Origin: Flavimobilis soli
GTDB taxonomy: Bacteria; Actinomycetota; Actinomycetes; Actinomycetales; Cellulomonadaceae
DNA: 64,000 nt
Reading direction: 5' to 3'
Assembly (NCBI RefSeq): GCF_002564025.1
Contig: NZ_PDJH01000001.1
Span: 2,418,001-2,482,000, forward strand
Part shown: positions 63,415-64,000 of the stretch, piece by piece
How positions within the stretch are numbered: position 1 is the first letter of the stretch
Layout of the letters: every line of letters starts with the position of its first letter
The notes under the pieces: model-generated
What the model saw: the letters and a program-made list of their open reading frames with translations, nothing else
Told to the model about the DNA's origin: nothing
Database searches by the model: none
Made by a program: the position numbers and the translations under genes

Positions 63415-64000
63415 ATGAATCAGGACAAGGTCCGCGCACAGGGGCGCCGGACGAGGACGACGAGGGTCGTCGCGATGGTCGCGACCGCCCTCGTGCTCGG
63501 TGGGTGCACCGGGCAGTCGCAGGACGCGCCGACCGCCGCGTCCAGCGCGACGCCGTCGGCGACGGCAGGGGCGGGCGCGACGTCCGGCTCCACGCAGGCC
63601 GAGGTGCCCGCGCCGCCGACCGACCTGCCGACCGAGCCGTCGGACCCGAAGAAGGCTCCCGAGCCGCTCGACCCGGTCAAGCGCAAGAAGGGGAAGCCCG
63701 TCCAGCTCGACGAGAAGGCCACGATCACGAAGGGCGTCGTCGCCCGGGTGACGAAGGTCGAGGAGGTCGAGGGCGAGGCCACCCTCCCCGGCGAGGTCGC
63801 CGGCGACGCTCTCCGGGTGACCGTCACCGTCACGAACGACACGGACGAGGCCCTCGACCTGTCGGGCGCGATCGTCAACCTCTACCTCGGCGCGGACGAG
63901 ACGCCCGCGACCACCCTGTCGGGGCCGGGTGTCGACCCCTTCCCCGCGTCCGCCGCCGCAGGCAAGAAGGCCTCCGGGACGTACGTCTTCCGCGTCGCCG
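63415..64000 (+). CDS. Lipoprotein, C-terminus outside window
   Basis: At least 195 aa, open at base 64000. A basic start (MNQDKVRAQGRRTRTTRVVA) and hydrophobic stretch end in the lipobox LVLGGC, so it should be a lipid-anchored exported protein. A Ser/Ala/Pro/Asp-rich spacer and a Lys-rich patch (DPVKRKKGKPVQL) follow. Then comes an Ig-like fold with VTKVEEVEG and LRVTVTVTNDTDEALDLSGA, resembling DUF4352/telokin-like lipoproteins. GGGGAGGA precedes the ATG. Confidence 0.8.
   Translation, partial: MNQDKVRAQGRRTRTTRVVAMVATALVLGGCTGQSQDAPTAASSATPSATAGAGATSGSTQAEVPAPPTDLPTEPSDPKKAPEPLDPVKRKKGKPVQLDEKATITKGVVARVTKVEEVEGEATLPGEVAGDALRVTVTVTNDTDEALDLSGAIVNLYLGADETPATTLSGPGVDPFPASAAAGKKASGTYVFRVA

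Overview
The window is high-GC DNA (mostly G/C at third codon positions, frequent GTG starts, leaderless promoters) from an actinobacterium. Gene content and order fit Micrococcales, and I would guess the Cellulomonas/Sanguibacter/Oerskovia group; the genus is inference. Two blocks match an arrangement I recall from mycobacteria: 5-FCL / galU / glp (moeA-like) / rimJ / sepX-glpR with mscL nearby, and metG / tatD / rpfB / ksgA / ispE followed by TetR / glmU / prs. This is chromosomal core sequence. I see no insertion sequence, prophage, CRISPR array or rRNA.

Layout. 1-7.6 kb: serC (cut by the window edge) divergent from a DtxR/IdeR regulator; a c-di-AMP (ydaO) riboswitch in front of a secreted NlpC/P60 hydrolase; a tandem UspA protein; a minus-strand ddaH / hypothetical / OsmC run; a MarR regulator divergent from an EamA exporter with two palindromic operators; and tRNA-Arg(CCT). 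7.8-12.9 kb: one very large protein that looks like a superfamily-1 helicase plus nuclease with both catalytic centres eroded. 13-24 kb: mscL, a SAF-domain protein, an FmdB zinc ribbon, penicillin acylase, 5-FCL, galU, gephyrin-like glp, rimJ, sepX, tRNA-Ala(CGC) and ald. 24-32.5 kb: a heterodimeric ABC exporter with one degenerate ATP site, protein O-mannosyltransferase, rsmI, a MarR-like protein and a PQQ-type sugar dehydrogenase. 32.5-41 kb: metG, tatD, three tandem G5-domain cell-wall lytic proteins (the last is RpfB), ksgA and ispE. 41-51 kb: an ABC-F protein, a second MarR, a P-loop protein that looks PEP-carboxykinase-like but is neither known PEPCK class, TetR, tRNA-Gln(TTG), glmU, prs, L25 and pth.

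51-64 kb is the accessory part: a probable extracellular polysaccharide region. It holds an NAD-binding epimerase lacking its YxxxK pair, a DUF1972-type glycosyltransferase, a CDP-alcohol phosphatidyltransferase, a secreted beta-helix protein with an internally duplicated N-terminal domain and a Pro-Thr linker, a GT4-GT2 fusion, a Wzx-like flippase, a Wzz/BY-kinase fusion, a second GT2 and a lipoprotein cut by the window end.

The common theme is envelope building and remodelling: UDP-GlcNAc (glmU), UDP-glucose (galU), O-mannosylation, lytic enzymes under c-di-AMP control, divisome factors and exopolysaccharide export. About a dozen genes carry a TANNNT -10 box 6-7 nt before the start codon, which suggests leaderless transcripts.
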